Counted from the stretch's first letter, positions 1 through 8,448 are shown. The stretch is 64,000 nt of DNA from Ignavibacteriota bacterium (GCA_016707525.1 JADJHP010000014.1:62001-126000); one strand, 5' to 3'. The notes: generated by a model from the letters alone, not told the origin. Numbers and translations are program-made.

Positions 1-294
1 ACCGGAGTGAACGATCGTCCTGAGATCCCGATGGAGCTGTCACTGTCGCAGAATTACCCGAACCCGTTCAATCCGGCGACGAAGATCGAATTCGCGCTGC
101 CACAGGAATCGCGTGTAACGCTCGAGGTCTATAACCTCCTGGGCGAACGTGTGGCCCTGCTGGTGGATGAGGTCCGCGCAGCCGGATATCATGCCGTGTC
201 GTTCAATGCGTCGGCGATGCCGAGCGGCCTGTATATCTACAGGATGGTGTCGGGCCAGATGACCTTCACGAAGAAGATGATGCTGGTGAAGTAA
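1..294 (+). CDS. C-terminal end of a T9SS-secreted protein (5' partial)
   Basis: This is the last 97 codons of a gene that starts before the window; frame 1 is open from base 1 to the TAA at 292-294. The segment is a complete type IX secretion C-terminal sorting domain. It has the 'QNYPNPFNP' motif near the start, the 'LEVYNLLGERVALL' strand-turn-strand, 'GYHAVSFNA', 'PSGLYIYRM' and a final 'KKMMLVK' tail. In T9SS organisms this beta-sandwich is recognised at the outer membrane and usually removed. What the secreted protein does cannot be read from this piece. A GC-rich hairpin follows ten bases after the stop. Confidence 0.9.
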   Translation, partial: TGVNDRPEIPMELSLSQNYPNPFNPATKIEFALPQESRVTLEVYNLLGERVALLVDEVRAAGYHAVSFNASAMPSGLYIYRMVSGQMTFTKKMMLVK

Positions 295-303
295 AGAGAG
301 GCG

Positions 304-329
304 GGGCCTGCGGTACGGACCGCAGGCCC
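304..329 (+). terminator. GC-rich hairpin after the first gene
   Basis: Perfect 11-bp inverted repeat, 304-314 with 319-329, and a 4-base loop. It lies 10 bases after the stop at 294. No U-tract follows, so it may be a transcript-end stabiliser rather than a classical intrinsic terminator. A second 10-bp inverted repeat (342-351 with 373-382) follows before the next gene. Confidence 0.5.
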
Positions 330-423
330 GCGGGATAGAGAAGCGATGGCGAGAGGGATGCGCAGCATCTCCCGCCATCGCTCCTGTCGTTTATCACGAA
401 CCACAATCACACGTGAGACCACT

Positions 424-1845
424 ATGACTCAGACCAGGCTGTCCGGGATACTCCGTGCGGCAATGATCGTCAGTTTGATCCTGCTCGGGAGCATGCAGGC
501 ATTCGCCCAGATCCGGTTCACCGGGCCGCAGCCCGGCGACATTTACAGGGAATACACGCGCGTGATGCGTCCTCTGGATGGCGAGCAGTGGCGGGTGACC
601 GATCCGAATATGGATCTCGGTACTTATCCACAGGCGGCTCCCTTCCTCCCGAATCCGGAGATCGACCTCACGGTCGATGATCTGGCCGGTGCCGTCCGCG
701 CCGAAGCGACCATGATCATCTGGGGCGGCCATATCTCCACGTACGGCAAGAGGGTTCGTTTCAATGGCAACGCGTGGATCGATCTGCCCGATCTGGATAC
801 TTCCAACGGGGTCCCGGTGGGCCATCTCGGCATCAATTATATCGGCCAGTCCATGATCACCGTGAATGTGCCCCTCTCGGACCTTCAGGCGGGTGTGAAT
901 ATCTTCCAGGGCGAGAACAGCGGACAGCTTGGTGGTCCCGACGGGTACGGCTTCGGATGGGGCCAGCACGGCTGGTACGGCATGATGATCCGCATCTACT
1001 ATGGTCCATCCAAGACCCACGTGACGGGTTCCATCACATCGCCCCTCACGAAGGCGTCGATGAACGAGGACCCGAGCATCACCGTCGGTGTGACCGGGTC
1101 GGCGGACCGTGTGGATGTGCTTGCCTACTACGATGGCTACGATACCGATGGCGACGGCCGGTATCTGGAATACCATCATGATTACCATCTCCAGACAGAG
1201 AGCACGTCCATGGAGATCCGGAACCATGTCGGGACAGCGACCTCATCGCCGTTCGTCGTGAACTGGGACACGAAGTGGGTCCCGGACCAGGCTGCCGGTG
1301 CCGTAAAGTTGCTCGCCCGCATCCGCGGCAGCAATGGTGTGTGGTACGTGACGCCCGAAGTGACGGACCTGAGCCTCGTGCGCAGCGGCAAGTCCGTACG
1401 GTTGTACAAGCCGTTCGATACACCGGAAGAAGCCTGGGCCCGTGGCGATCTCGATGTGGTCCGGATCAATGTGAATATTCCAGAATCGACGAACCTCAGT
1501 GACGCGACAGAGGCGGTCTATCACAACCGGACATGGAACGGCCTCGACGTCGTTCGCGAACCGGGTGAGACGCACTACCGCCGCTTCAATAGCTGGGAAG
1601 ATCCGGACGAGTATGGCGGGAACCACAACTTCTCGTACGATATCCGTTCCATCCCGACGGGAGAACTGAGGACGGGGAACAACGAATTCTCGTTCTACTC
1701 GCAGACCGTTGCCCATCACGGCATGGAGATCATCTGGCCGGGTCCGGGACTCCAGGTGGAGTACACCGGCGCCGGCTACGCATCCCCGTACCGCTGGCCG
1801 CAACGCTTGCGTCGCCCGCGCACAACGCGACCAACCAGGCAGTGA
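424..1845 (+). CDS. Large secreted T9SS protein A, N-terminal part (frameshifted)
   Basis: The start is ATG 424, because it gives a clean signal peptide (MTQTRLSG.. hydrophobic core .. AFAQ); an upstream in-frame ATG at 346 would add a basic leader with no export signal. Residues ~30-450 form a domain I do not recognise. It has conserved blocks 'WRVTDPNMDLGTYPQ', 'WGGHISTYGK', 'GFGWGQHGWYG', 'DTDGDG' (calcium-loop-like) and 'GSNGVWYVTPEVT', and it is closely matched by the protein starting at 3700. The frame closes at 1845 after a nonsense tail. Restoring one G in the 'ccgta' context near 1788 continues the protein into the Fn3 repeats as '..YASPVPLAATLASPAHN', giving 1032 aa in all. The indel is probably a consensus error. 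The role is unknown, probably cell-surface carbohydrate or adhesion related. Confidence 0.8.
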   Translation: MTQTRLSGILRAAMIVSLILLGSMQAFAQIRFTGPQPGDIYREYTRVMRPLDGEQWRVTDPNMDLGTYPQAAPFLPNPEIDLTVDDLAGAVRAEATMIIWGGHISTYGKRVRFNGNAWIDLPDLDTSNGVPVGHLGINYIGQSMITVNVPLSDLQAGVNIFQGENSGQLGGPDGYGFGWGQHGWYGMMIRIYYGPSKTHVTGSITSPLTKASMNEDPSITVGVTGSADRVDVLAYYDGYDTDGDGRYLEYHHDYHLQTESTSMEIRNHVGTATSSPFVVNWDTKWVPDQAAGAVKLLARIRGSNGVWYVTPEVTDLSLVRSGKSVRLYKPFDTPEEAWARGDLDVVRINVNIPESTNLSDATEAVYHNRTWNGLDVVREPGETHYRRFNSWEDPDEYGGNHNFSYDIRSIPTGELRTGNNEFSFYSQTVAHHGMEIIWPGPGLQVEYTGAGYASPYRWPQRLRRPRTTRPTRQ

Positions 1846-3521
1846 ACCTTACCCTGCGCTGGCACCCTGCACCTGCCGCATCGACGTACGATCTCCAGGT
1901 GTCGACGGATTCGACCTTTGCGACGACCGTGGTGAATCAGACCAACATCGCAGACACCAGCTATGCCGTTGGCCCGCTGACGGCCAACGTTCGGCACTTC
2001 TGGCGCGTCCGCGGAAAGAACGCCGCCGGCAATGGCGCGTACTCCGCGTTCTCTGCATTCACAACGAATGTCGGCGCCCCGGCGCACGTATCACCGGCGA
2101 ATGCCGCCACGAACGTTTCCGTTACAGTGCCGTTGGTCTGGCGTCCTGTTTCTGGCGCTACCCAGTATCGTCTGCAGGTTGCCACGACTGCCGGCTTCAC
2201 GGGGGGGACGATCGTGAAGGATACGACCCTTGCCGATACCACCAAGGTCCTGACGGGCCTTGGGTACAGCACGCAGTACTACTGGCATGTTTCTGCGCAG
2301 GTTGCTTCAGCATGGGGCGACTATGCCACGGCGTGGTCGTTCACGACCGCTCTGGCTCCGGCGGGTGTGCCGGTGCACCTTGCCCCGGCGAACAATGCCA
2401 TCGACCAGACCACCAGTCTCACCATCCGTTGGCGCGCGGCCACCGCTGCAGCGACCTATCATTTGCAGGCTGGTGCCGACTCGACCTTTGCGTCGGGCTT
2501 CATCGTGAACGACAGTACGCTGACCGATACCTCGAGATCGGTGAGCGGGCTCGGCTACAATCAGAAGTACTACTGGCGTGTGCGTTCGAAGAATGCCGGT
2601 GGCTCCAGTGCCTTTGCGGCGACCTGGAATTTCCGCACGGTGATGAGCGTCCCGACGGCACCCGTACTTCTCACTCCGGCGGCGAATGCGATCGAACAGC
2701 CGACCGCCGGCCTGGTATTCTCGTGGCGGGCATTGGCCGGGGCGACGCACTATACGATCCAGATCGCCACGGATTCCACGTTTGCGTCAGGGCTTTTCAG
2801 GAACGACACCACCCTGACGGATACCACCCGGACGATCACGGGGCTGGTGCAGAACACGCGTTACTTCTGGCGTATCGCCGGGCGGAATGCCGGCGGGCCG
2901 GGGCCGTTCACAGCGACACGCTCGTTCACCACGTTGGCGCCGGTACCCGGGGTGATTACACTGCTGAGCCCGGCACATCAGTCGGTGGTGAATAAGGACA
3001 GCGCCCGCTTCACGTGGAACCGTCCGACGCCCGGGGCGACGCGGTATTGGTTCGAGATCTCTCCGGATTCGGCGTTCGGTTTCACGAGCGTGGATTCCAC
3101 CGTGACGGATACGGCGAAGACCTACCGTCCGCTCAACGACAACGCGACGTACTACTGGAGGGTCCGTGGCGGAACGGCAACGAAGTGGGGAAGCTTCTCC
3201 GAGGTGCGCCGGTTCTCCGTTGTCGTGACGTCCGTGAACACGCCGCAGAGCGTCCCGACGGAGTTCACACTGGCTCAGAATTTCCCGAATCCGTTCAACC
3301 CGACGACCCAGATCACCTTCGGCCTCCCGAAGGAGAGCACGGTCCGTGTTGAGGTGTACAACCTCCTCGGGCAGCAGGTCGCCGAGATCGCCAGTGGCGT
3401 GCACGCGGCCGGGTTCCATACGGTCCGGTTCGATGCTTCGGGCCTGACGAGCGGTATGTATCTGTACAAGCTCACCGCCGGTGAGGTTTCACTGTTCCGG
3501 AAGATGATGCTTGTGAAGTAA
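1788..3521 (+). CDS. Large secreted T9SS protein A, C-terminal part: five Fn3 repeats and sorting domain
   Basis: This is the continuation of the protein starting at 424, in the frame entered after the probable missing base near 1788; read alone, the first start would be GTG 1842. It carries five tandem fibronectin-III-like repeats of about 90 aa. Each has the pattern 'L.SPANxAxxxxxxxxLxW', a 'DTTxTDT' stretch and 'YYWRVxxxNxxG..FTT'. They are followed by a T9SS sorting domain starting near 3258 ('AQNFPNPFNP', ending 'FRKMMLVK'). Fn3 arrays are usual spacers between a surface-exposed head domain and the anchor. A long perfect hairpin (3540-3605) lies downstream. Confidence 0.85.
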   Translation, partial: VPLAATLASPAHNATNQAVNLTLRWHPAPAASTYDLQVSTDSTFATTVVNQTNIADTSYAVGPLTANVRHFWRVRGKNAAGNGAYSAFSAFTTNVGAPAHVSPANAATNVSVTVPLVWRPVSGATQYRLQVATTAGFTGGTIVKDTTLADTTKVLTGLGYSTQYYWHVSAQVASAWGDYATAWSFTTALAPAGVPVHLAPANNAIDQTTSLTIRWRAATAAATYHLQAGADSTFASGFIVNDSTLTDTSRSVSGLGYNQKYYWRVRSKNAGGSSAFAATWNFRTVMSVPTAPVLLTPAANAIEQPTAGLVFSWRALAGATHYTIQIATDSTFASGLFRNDTTLTDTTRTITGLVQNTRYFWRIAGRNAGGPGPFTATRSFTTLAPVPGVITLLSPAHQSVVNKDSARFTWNRPTPGATRYWFEISPDSAFGFTSVDSTVTDTAKTYRPLNDNATYYWRVRGGTATKWGSFSEVRRFSVVVTSVNTPQSVPTEFTLAQNFPNPFNPTTQITFGLPKESTVRVEVYNLLGQQVAEIASGVHAAGFHTVRFDASGLTSGMYLYKLTAGEVSLFRKMMLVK

Positions 3522-3539
3522 GGTCGGCTGCGCACTGCA

Positions 3540-3605
3540 GCAGAATGCAGAGGATAGGACGGGCTCCCTGCGAAAGCCCGGTGGGATCGATCCTCTGCAT
3601 TCTGC
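3540..3605 (+). terminator. Long nested hairpin after protein A
   Basis: Perfect 16-bp inverted repeat (3540-3555 with 3590-3605) enclosing a second smaller hairpin (CGGGCT..AGCCCG). It lies 18 bases after the stop at 3521 and has no U-tract. It is likely a 3'-end structure for the upstream transcript. Confidence 0.55.
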
Positions 3606-3699
3606 TCGTAGCGACCGGGAGTGTTGTACACGCGCCGGGGTCTCCGGACCTGACTGGCGTGCCACCCTGCTGTCTGTTTTCCATAGTGTTGGAGGAAGT

Positions 3700-4674
3700 A
3701 TGAGCCGAAGGATATTGTTCTTCGCGGCCAGGACGATCGCGTTCGTCATGGCTGCGATCGTGCTGACCCCCGTGAGCGCCACCTCACAGGGGATATTCAC
3801 GCAGCCCGCACCGGGCGAAGTCTATAAAGAGTTTGTTCAGATCATCGATGTGGGCAGCGATGACTGGCGGGTGACAGATCCGAACATCGACCTGGGTACG
3901 TATCCTCAGGCCGGAGCGTTCCTCCCCAACCCGACCCTCTCCATTGCGGTGGACGACCTTTCCGGAGCCACACGTGCAGAGGCACTGTTTTCGTTGTGGG
4001 GTGGACATATTGGGACGTACGGCAAGAAGGTCTCCTTCAACGGGAATTCCTGGATCGACATTCCCGAGCTTCAGACAACCCCGGGCGACGGATACAATTA
4101 TATCAGCCAGGCCATGGTCGGTGTCACTGTTCCGTTGAGCCACCTCCAGGTCGGCACGAACAGTTTCACAGGTACCAATGATGGCCAGACCGGCCCGTAT
4201 GGGTTCGGGTGGGGGCAGTTCGGATGGTATGCGATCGTCCTCAGGGTCTACTATGATCCTTCATCCAAATCGCATGTGACCGGAACGGTCACTTCGCCCG
4301 CAAGCGGTGCGACGATCGGGGACAATCCCACGCTTGCCGTCAATGTCAGTGGCTCAGCGAGTCAGGTGGATTTTCTGGCGTACTACGATGGTGTGGACAC
4401 GGATGGCGACGGTGTGTATCAGGAGTACCACCACGATTACCATCGTGGGAAGTCGGACGATGTGGTGATCAGGAATCATGCCGGGAGCGACTTTGGCTCG
4501 CCGTTCTCGCTCACCTGGGACAACTCCTGGGTACCGGACCAGTCGGGCATCAAGGTGCTCGCCCGCGTCCAGGGGAGCAATGGTGTGTGGTATGTGACGC
4601 CGGAGGTCACGGGGATCACGCTGGCCCGCGCATCAAGCGCGGTCAAAGCTGTTCAAGCCGTCAGGTATCGATGA
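3700..4674 (+). CDS. Secreted T9SS protein B, N-terminal part (paralog of protein A, frameshifted)
   Basis: ATG 3700 follows 'GGAGG' at spacing 6 and opens a signal peptide (MSRRILFF..VSATSQG). Residues ~30-310 repeat the unrecognised domain of the protein at 424, block by block: 'WRVTDPNIDLGTYPQ', 'WGGHIGTYGKKV', 'GFGWGQFGWY', 'DTDGDG', 'GSNGVWYVTPEVT'. The two genes are therefore a tandem duplication with different C-terminal halves. The correct frame is lost at 4645-4647, where one extra A in 'gtcaaagctg' shifts reading. Removing it continues as 'AVKLFKPSGIDEREWARGDL', matching 'VRLYKPF..EEAWARGDL' of protein A. Total corrected length is 635 aa. Confidence 0.8.
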   Translation: MSRRILFFAARTIAFVMAAIVLTPVSATSQGIFTQPAPGEVYKEFVQIIDVGSDDWRVTDPNIDLGTYPQAGAFLPNPTLSIAVDDLSGATRAEALFSLWGGHIGTYGKKVSFNGNSWIDIPELQTTPGDGYNYISQAMVGVTVPLSHLQVGTNSFTGTNDGQTGPYGFGWGQFGWYAIVLRVYYDPSSKSHVTGTVTSPASGATIGDNPTLAVNVSGSASQVDFLAYYDGVDTDGDGVYQEYHHDYHRGKSDDVVIRNHAGSDFGSPFSLTWDNSWVPDQSGIKVLARVQGSNGVWYVTPEVTGITLARASSAVKAVQAVRYR

Positions 4675-5257
4675 ACGGGAGTGGGCGCGTGGCGATCTGG
4701 GAAGCCCTGCCGGGACACAGCAGTCGTACGTGGATATCCCCGATCTCGGCGACGCAACAAGCGCCGTCATTTTTGCACGTACTTGGAATGGCATTGATGG
4801 GTCGGGGGATCCTGATCACTATACGCGCGTGAACGGCTGGTACGCGCCGTCGTACGGCGAGAATCACTACTACAGCCTCGACCGTCTCACGGTGCCCGTC
4901 GGTGATCTGCAGGAAGGTCAGAACCTGATCGAGTTCAAGTCGAATACCGTCGAGCATCACGGCATCGAAGTGTTGTGGCCCGGATCAGCAGTGGCCGTCC
5001 GGTATGGCATCCCTCTCCCCGTGCAGATCTCGAGCTTCACTGCGGTTCCGTCGGGAGATGAAGGCGTGCACCTTGCGTGGACCACGCTGTCCGAGAGGAA
5101 CAACTATGGGTTCGAGGTTCAGAAGGCTCTGAGTTCTTCGGCAGCCTTCCAAACGGTCCCGAATGGCTTTGTTGCAGGGGCAGGGACCTCCGTGAGCCCC
5201 ACACGTATAGCTTCGTGGATCCGGTGCTGCCTGTGGGCGCAACGTACTACCGGTTGA
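4646..5257 (+). CDS. Secreted T9SS protein B, middle part (frameshifted on both sides)
   Basis: This segment continues the protein starting at 3700, in frame 2; read alone, the first ATG would be 4730. It holds the end of the shared N-terminal domain ('ARTWNGIDGSGDPDHYTRVN', 'VEHHGIEVLWPG'; protein A has 'VAHHGMEIIWPG'). After that begins an Fn3-like module ('LPVQISSFTA', 'NNYGFEVQKA') that also occurs in the protein at 12534. The frame is lost again at 5194: 'gtgagcccc' appears to lack one G of 'gtggagcccc', since adding it gives 'TSVEPHTYSF', like 'TSVETHSYSF' in the 12534 gene. Confidence 0.75.
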   Translation, partial: KLFKPSGIDEREWARGDLGSPAGTQQSYVDIPDLGDATSAVIFARTWNGIDGSGDPDHYTRVNGWYAPSYGENHYYSLDRLTVPVGDLQEGQNLIEFKSNTVEHHGIEVLWPGSAVAVRYGIPLPVQISSFTAVPSGDEGVHLAWTTLSERNNYGFEVQKALSSSAAFQTVPNGFVAGAGTSVSPTRIASWIRCCLWAQRTTG

Positions 5258-5607
5258 AGCAGATCGACCTCGGTGGGGCGGTGCATTACACCGATCCGGT
5301 GCAGGTTGCAGGGGTGACCGGCGTCACGGAAGGTCAGCGGCCGTCTTCGTATGATCTTGGCCAGGCATATCCGAACCCGTTCAATCCCTCCACACGCATT
5401 CGCTATGCGGTGCCGGAGGCGGCGCGGGTGCGCATTGGCGTCTACAATCAATTGGGCCAGCAGGTTCGTACCCTCGTGAACGAGTTCCAGGAAGCGGGGA
5501 TGTATGAGATCACGCTCAATGCAGACGGCCTTCCGAGCGGCGTGTATGTGTACCGCATGGAAAGCGGGATGTTTGTCGATGCCAGAAAAGTTGTTCTTTT
5601 ACGGTGA
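5194..5607 (+). CDS. Secreted T9SS protein B, C-terminal part with sorting domain
   Basis: This is the final segment of the protein starting at 3700, read in frame 1 from the probable indel at 5194. It completes the Fn3-like module ('YYRLKQIDLGGAVHYTD') and adds a T9SS sorting domain ('GQAYPNPFNP', 'VYNQLGQQVRTL', 'PSGVYVYRM', ending 'RKVVLLR'). The same Fn3-plus-sorting-domain cassette is found intact at 12534-13622, which supports joining the three pieces. No hairpin follows this gene, and the next start is 24 bases away. Confidence 0.75.
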   Translation, partial: EPHTYSFVDPVLPVGATYYRLKQIDLGGAVHYTDPVQVAGVTGVTEGQRPSSYDLGQAYPNPFNPSTRIRYAVPEAARVRIGVYNQLGQQVRTLVNEFQEAGMYEITLNADGLPSGVYVYRMESGMFVDARKVVLLR

Positions 5608-5630
5608 ACTCACTTACTACCACTCACAGG

Positions 5631-6179
5631 ATGACGCACATGCGCACCCCCAGTACGGGTCGGACAGATCGGAAAACATTGCGGATGGTCATGGCAGGGG
5701 CGCTGCTCCTGATGATCCTCTTCACGACAGGCGTTCAGGCCGCAGGGCCATGGTGGGATGCCTCGTGGGACTATCGTGTCCGGCTCACGGTCGGATCGGG
5801 CGGATTCACACGGTTCGACAAAGCGGCAGAGCAGGCGGTCAATTACACCACGCTGCTCTCCGCACTGGGGAAGAGTGGTGCACTGGATGAGAATTCGCTG
5901 AGGGTGATCGAGACGAATGCAGCCGGCACGATCGTGAATACGTCCGTGCCCTTCCAGTTCGACAAGGATGCCGATTACGATGCATCGAGCAAAGCATCCG
6001 GTACGATGGTCATCCTGATGGGTGGTACGACAGGATCTTCTGCTACACGGTACTTTGACATCTACTTCAATGAAACCGGTGGGTCCTTTTCGCGCCCTCG
6101 TTCTCGCCCTGGTTCGCGATCGAAGAGAACGATTATGATATGGGGCAGGCGGCGTACCGCATCGACGGACCCGGCGTAA
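5631..6179 (+). CDS. Secreted Fn3/T9SS protein C, N-terminal fragment (disrupted gene)
   Basis: ATG 5631 (or 5640) opens a signal peptide (hydrophobic MVMAGALLLMILFTTG..QAAGPWW). The mature start 'WWDASWDYRVRLTV' and 'VPFQFDKDADYD' suggest a beta-rich ectodomain; I do not recognise the family. The true frame is lost at about 6088-6092, and the remainder to 6179 (..SRPRSRPGSRS..) is out-of-frame noise. The protein continues in frame 2 as 'APSFSPWFAIEENDYDMGQ'. This is the first piece of one original gene running to 8426. Confidence 0.7.
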   Translation: MTHMRTPSTGRTDRKTLRMVMAGALLLMILFTTGVQAAGPWWDASWDYRVRLTVGSGGFTRFDKAAEQAVNYTTLLSALGKSGALDENSLRVIETNAAGTIVNTSVPFQFDKDADYDASSKASGTMVILMGGTTGSSATRYFDIYFNETGGSFSRPRSRPGSRSKRTIMIWGRRRTASTDPA

Positions 6180-6785
6180 CGATGTACTATCAGACGGAAG
6201 CGGGCGCTTTCTCCACGATGCTTGATTCAGATCTGAATGACTGGCTCGATTGGGATTCGATCATGGCCCGGTGGTGGTGTACCGGGGCATGCCGAATATG
6301 ATCTTCCCGGAAGTCCTTTTCCATCCGGGCGCGCAGAATGCCATCGACGCGTGGTATCCAAGGGGCCCCTCAAGGTCACGTCCGGACGGTCACGGATGAC
6401 AAAAGTGGGAGGCCGCTGGGAGTTCTATCCCAGATATGCCACTATGACCATGGTGAAACAAGACCATGCGATACTGGTTCCTCTATGAAGGTGTCCCGGG
6501 GGGGACACTTCAGTGGTGATGACTGACTTTGTTACCCGGTCGAATGGGACCCAGACAAACCTCTGGGAGACGTGGTCGGCGGATCTGTCCGGAGAAGAGT
6601 GGGTCTATTTCGGCGACCCCGGTTTGCGTCGTTCTCTCTTTCTGGCCCACCACGAAAGTGATGCGGCCATGGATCACTATCACAACTTCAACGACAGTAT
6701 GACGGTCTTTGGGTTCGGCCGGAGCAATGATCCGCTTGAGGCAGAGATGAACACCGGTCCTCAGCACTTCACCTTGGGTTCTTGA
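6092..6785 (+). pseudogene. Protein C, heavily frame-disrupted middle section
   Basis: Coding potential continues here but in a patchwork of frames. Frame 2 runs 6092-~6268 ('FAIEENDYDMGQAAYRIDGPG'). Frame 1 runs from ~6268, after an apparently missing C ('gcc(c)cggtggtg'), giving 'VVVYRGMPNMIFPEVLF'. Several further shifts fall between ~6350 and 6510 ('GRWEFYPRYATMTMV', 'MRYWFLYEGVPGG'). Frame 0 runs 6513-6785 ('DFVTRSNGTQTNLWETW', 'SDAAMDHYHNFNDSM'). A final shift near 6779 (a missing T in 'gggttctt') leads into the next segment. The density of shifts in ~400 bases exceeds anything else in the window, so real decay or a very poor consensus are both possible. Confidence 0.6.
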
Positions 6786-7684
6786 ACGACACCTCGTTCA
6801 CGAAAAGCGGGGATTCGATCAATTCCGCCTACAAGCTCGCTCACCGTCTCTCCTCGGGCAGCCCGGAATTCCCGGGTCCCGATGTGCCGGTGTTGGCTTC
6901 GCCCGCCAATGCTGCAACCAATGTCGCTGTGCCTGCGTTGCTGCGATGGAGAACTGCCGACCGTGCAACGGGGTATCGCCTGCAGGTTGCCACATCCAAT
7001 ACATTTTCGACCGGCGTGGTTCTGGATGACTCGACGATCACGGACACAACAAAGAGCGTGAGCGGCCTCTCCGGGAATACGATGTACTACTGGCGGGTCA
7101 GCGCCCGCAACGGTGCTGGCGTGAGTGCCTTCACCGCAACCCGGTCGTTCCAGACCGGCCTGGAGACCCCGGCGCTCGTCGCACCGGCCAATGGCGCCAC
7201 CGGGCGTGTTCAGCCCGTTCAGCTCTCCTGGTCGGCGGTGAGCGGTGCGACAGGGTACCATGTGCAGGTGAGCAACGAATCCGGCTTCTCGTCGGGATTG
7301 ATCGTGGACGATGCGTCGGTATCCTCGACCTCGCGGTCGGTGTCCGGTCTTCAGGCTTCAACCCTCTATTACTGGCGCGTGGCAGCACGCGACGGAAGTG
7401 GCGACGGATCGTATGCGGCCGCCCGCACCTTCACGACCCGTAACAGCAACGTCCCGCATCGTCACCGGACTCGAGCAGAGCACGACGTACTACTGGCGTG
7501 TGAGCGCGGGCGATGCCGGTGGGGAAGGCCCGTTCTCTTCGGTGCGGGCGTTCTCGACGCTGTTCCCGGCACCAACGCTGCTGAGTCCGGCTCCCGGCGC
7601 GACCGGACAGCCTCTGAGCATCACGCTGCAGTGGAACAAGGTGAATGGCGCGCTCCGGTATCACCTGCAGTTGGCCTCGGATAG
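6782..7684 (+). CDS. Protein C, Fn3-repeat segment (correct frame to about 7440)
   Basis: Frame 2 segment of the disrupted gene that starts at 5631. After 'LNDTSFTKSGDSINSAYKLA' it carries two full Fn3-like repeats ('VLASPANAATNVAVPALLRW..YYWRVSARNGAG' and 'LVAPANGATGRVQPVQLSW..YYWRVAARDGSG'), ending 'RTFTTRN' near 7440. The codons from there to 7684 are out of frame. The next repeat in the gene begins in its middle (see 7440-8426), so about half a repeat is missing at the junction. Confidence 0.7.
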   Translation: MNDTSFTKSGDSINSAYKLAHRLSSGSPEFPGPDVPVLASPANAATNVAVPALLRWRTADRATGYRLQVATSNTFSTGVVLDDSTITDTTKSVSGLSGNTMYYWRVSARNGAGVSAFTATRSFQTGLETPALVAPANGATGRVQPVQLSWSAVSGATGYHVQVSNESGFSSGLIVDDASVSSTSRSVSGLQASTLYYWRVAARDGSGDGSYAAARTFTTRNSNVPHRHRTRAEHDVLLACERGRCRWGRPVLFGAGVLDAVPGTNAAESGSRRDRTASEHHAAVEQGEWRAPVSPAVGLG

Positions 7685-8426
7685 CGCGTTCACTGCATTC
7701 ATCAAGAATGATACGACCATCACGGATTCCGTCCGGCTGGTCCCCGGTCTCACCAACAGCACGTGGTACTACTGGCGTGTGGCCGCAAAGACCAACACCG
7801 TGACGGGCCCGTTCTCGGTCACCCGAACGTTCCGGACCATCGGTGTCATGCCCGGGGCGGTGACCCTCGTTGCCCCGGCGATGGACAGCAAGTTCAAGCC
7901 GGACAGCGTTCGGTTCACCTGGCGGCGGGCAACGAGCGCAACCCGTTACACTCTCGAAGTGGGGCTCGATTCCCTGTTCCAGGTCCATCTGGTGGATTCA
8001 ACTCTCACAGATAGCACGAAAGTGGTGCATGGACTTCTGCTGAATGCAAAGGTCTGGTGGAAGGTCCGGGGCGGAACTGCTGAGGGTTGGGGACCGTTCA
8101 GTGAAGTGCGGCGGCTTTCGATGGATGGGACGACCGGTCTCCAGGCGAACTCGGAGATACCGGGGTCGTACGCTCTGAACCAGAACTACCCGAATCCGTT
8201 CAACCCGTCCACCATGATCGCCTACGATCTGCCGGCGGCCGGCACGATGCGCCTCGAGGTGTTCAATATGCTGGGCGAATCTGTGGGACTGCTGGTGGAT
8301 GAGTACCGGACGGCGGGGCACCATGAGGTGCGGTTCAATGCCGATGGGTTGTCGAGCGGTACGTATTTCTACAGGATGACGGCGAACGGGACGGTGATCA
8401 CGCGGCGGATGCTCTTGCTGCGCTGA
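7440..8426 (+). CDS. Protein C, C-terminal Fn3 repeats and T9SS sorting domain
   Basis: Frame 0 segment ending the gene that starts at 5631. It begins with the second half of an Fn3 repeat ('TSRIVTGLEQSTTYYW'). Two complete repeats follow ('LLSPAPGATGQPLSITLQW', 'LVAPAMDSKFKPDSVRFTW'), then a T9SS sorting domain from about 8150 ('NQNYPNPFNP', 'LEVFNMLGESVGLL', 'SSGTYFYRM', ending 'RRMLLLR'). The repeats resemble those of protein A, so the two genes have probably exchanged or shared modules. A 13-bp hairpin follows at 8449-8488. Confidence 0.8.
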   Translation, partial: VTATSRIVTGLEQSTTYYWRVSAGDAGGEGPFSSVRAFSTLFPAPTLLSPAPGATGQPLSITLQWNKVNGALRYHLQLASDSAFTAFIKNDTTITDSVRLVPGLTNSTWYYWRVAAKTNTVTGPFSVTRTFRTIGVMPGAVTLVAPAMDSKFKPDSVRFTWRRATSATRYTLEVGLDSLFQVHLVDSTLTDSTKVVHGLLLNAKVWWKVRGGTAEGWGPFSEVRRLSMDGTTGLQANSEIPGSYALNQNYPNPFNPSTMIAYDLPAAGTMRLEVFNMLGESVGLLVDEYRTAGHHEVRFNADGLSSGTYFYRMTANGTVITRRMLLLR

Positions 8427-8448
8427 CGGTCCTGAATATGGCGTTTTT

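Noticed and set aside
1842..3521. Fn3/T9SS segment as a free-standing gene starting at GTG 1842
   Set aside because: It lacks a signal peptide and starts inside the first Fn3 repeat; repairing one base joins it to the protein starting at 424.
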